From Rhodobacterales bacterium HKCCE3408 (GTDB taxonomy: Bacteria; Pseudomonadota; Alphaproteobacteria; Rhodobacterales; Rhodobacteraceae), in contig WVSN01000009.1 in NCBI GenBank assembly GCA_015689705.1, positions 107,034-171,033 on the forward strand: a stretch of DNA of 64,000 nt, in the 5' to 3' direction. Position numbers and translations under genes: made by a program. Below, piece by piece: positions 63,095 through 64,000 of this stretch; the stretch's first letter is position 1, and every line of letters begins with the position of its first letter. Under the pieces are notes generated by a model, which searched no databases, was not told where the DNA came from, and saw only the letters and a list, made by a program, of their open reading frames with translations.

Positions 63095-64000
63095 ATGCCG
63101 ATTTCCACACCCCGCATTATTCTCGCCCCCCTTCTCGCCGCCACGATCGCCTGGCCCGCCGTGGCGCAGGAGACGTCGGCGCCGTCGGGTGCGGAAGAAC
63201 CGGCATCGGTGCCGGCGGCCGCGCTTCTGGCGGATGCCGAGGCGCGTCTGGAAGCGGCCGAGGCGGAGATTTCCCAGATGTATGCCGCCGCCGCTGCCGC
63301 GATGGAGGCGCTGCGGGCGGAGGCCGAGGCCGCGACCGAGGGATGGGGCGCCGAGGCCGCGGCCCTGCGCGAGGCGGCCGAGGCGGAAGCGGCGGAGATC
63401 CGGGAAGCGGCCGAGGCCGCGGCGCGGGAGATGCGGGAGGCGGCCATGGCCGAGATGGAGGCGCTGCGGAGTGCGGCCGCGGCCGAGGTCGAGGACCTGC
63501 GCGATACCGTGAGCACGGAAATCGCGGCCATGCGCGCGGCGGCGGAGGCGGAACTTGCGGATCTCCGGGCGGCCGCGTCTGCCGCGCTGGAGGAGCGCCG
63601 CGCGGCGGCTGCGGCCGAAATCGGCGCGCAGTTGTCGGCGGCGGAGACGGAGGCCGACACGATCCGGGCGACTGCCGCCGCCGAAGCTGAGGCGCTTACC
63701 GCGGATGCTGCGCGCGACGCCGACGCGATCCGGGCCGAGGCCGAGGTTGAGGCCGCCGCGACACGGCAGGCGGCCGAGACCGCGGCGGCCGAGAGGATGG
63801 CCGCGGCGGACGCGCAGGCGGCTGAAACCATCGCCGCCGCCGAGGCCGACGCGGAGGCGATCCGTGCCGCCGCAGAGACCGCGGCGGAGGAGAGAATGGC
63901 GAATGTCGAGGAGGCGGCCCGGCAGGCCATCGCCGAGGAACGCGCCCGCATCCTTGCCGAGGAGGAGGCCGCGCGCATCGCCGCCGAAGAAGCCGCCGCC
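63095..64000 (+). CDS. Exported Ala/Glu-rich coiled-coil protein (incomplete, runs off window)
   Basis: ATG 63095 opens a frame with no stop up to the window end (302 codons seen). The signal peptide is PRIILAPLLAATIAWPAVA, then QETS. The remainder is nearly all Ala, Glu, Arg and Asp in repeating AAEAEAxxIRxxAE patterns, a strongly predicted long coiled coil with no Cys and few aromatics. It is divergent from the UbiA-like gene across a 148-base gap. Function unknown; comparable proteins are periplasmic spacers or precede a C-terminal functional domain, which would lie beyond the window. Confidence 0.82.
   Translation, partial: MPISTPRIILAPLLAATIAWPAVAQETSAPSGAEEPASVPAAALLADAEARLEAAEAEISQMYAAAAAAMEALRAEAEAATEGWGAEAAALREAAEAEAAEIREAAEAAAREMREAAMAEMEALRSAAAAEVEDLRDTVSTEIAAMRAAAEAELADLRAAASAALEERRAAAAAEIGAQLSAAETEADTIRATAAAEAEALTADAARDADAIRAEAEVEAAATRQAAETAAAERMAAADAQAAETIAAAEADAEAIRAAAETAAEERMANVEEAARQAIAEERARILAEEEAARIAAEEAAA

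Overview
The window is GC-rich DNA (roughly two-thirds G+C by eye) with Rhodobacterales-type alphaproteobacterial gene content. Markers are the murA-DUF2948-hisD-UPF0262-infA-maf-RNase E/G-yacG block, a glgP-glgB-glgC-glgA-glgX-malQ glycogen operon, a compact chemotaxis operon that includes a STAS protein, and a cytoplasmic SoeABC-type molybdoenzyme. Many genes overlap by 4 bases (ATGA or GTGA), so most blocks read as tightly coupled operons. Three intact tRNA genes (Gly-TCC, Phe-GAA, Thr-GGT) and one tRNA fragment are present. No rRNA, IS element, prophage or CRISPR array was seen.

Layout. 1-2 kb: two sugar-type ABC permeases of an operon cut by the window edge. 2-3.5 kb: a flavin monooxygenase-like gene, tRNA-Gly and a tRNA-Gly scar. 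3.6-11.6 kb: an ABC exporter, two small unknown genes, an acyl-CoA synthetase, a coupled DCC-protein/saccharopine-dehydrogenase-like pair and a YcaQ-type DNA glycosylase. 11.7-20.9 kb: STAS-cheY-cheA-cheW-cheR-cheY-(CheZ-like)-mcp-cheB-cheD behind a sigma-28-like promoter. 21-29.5 kb (minus strand): the conserved housekeeping block with two GNAT genes and a nitrilase-family gene inserted. 29.6-41.8 kb (minus): glycogen metabolism, with an outer-membrane barrel gene inside. 41.9-46.2 kb (minus): a complete MlaFED/PqiC-type lipid transport system. 46.3-51.4 kb: soeA, a DUF6882-like gene, soeB and soeC. 51.5-58.9 kb: an ECF sigma factor, its membrane anti-sigma factor, a secreted subtilase, then two large exported proteins and one convergent membrane-anchored protein of unknown function. 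59-63 kb (minus): four overlapping genes that together look like a polyprenyl-phosphoryl-arabinose pathway. 63.1 kb to the edge: an exported Ala/Glu-rich coiled-coil protein running off the window.

How the parts work together. The chemotaxis operon carries most of a signalling pathway (receptor, CheW, CheA, two CheY, CheR, CheB, CheD). It also has a 122-residue protein with a CheZ-like DxxxQ motif that may be the missing phosphatase, and its CheB has lost the phospho-acceptor Asp. The glycogen genes cover synthesis (GlgC, GlgA, GlgB) and breakdown (GlgP, GlgX, MalQ). The 51.5-58.9 kb region is the best candidate for an undescribed system. There an anti-sigma factor with a propeptide-like periplasmic domain sits beside a subtilase, next to an unusual array of 13-bp TTTCC-N3-GGAAA dyads and a set of exported proteins related to phosphodiester glycosidases and SUMF1/FGE proteins. 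All functional statements rest on reading the translated sequences and recalling family motifs; no database search was possible.
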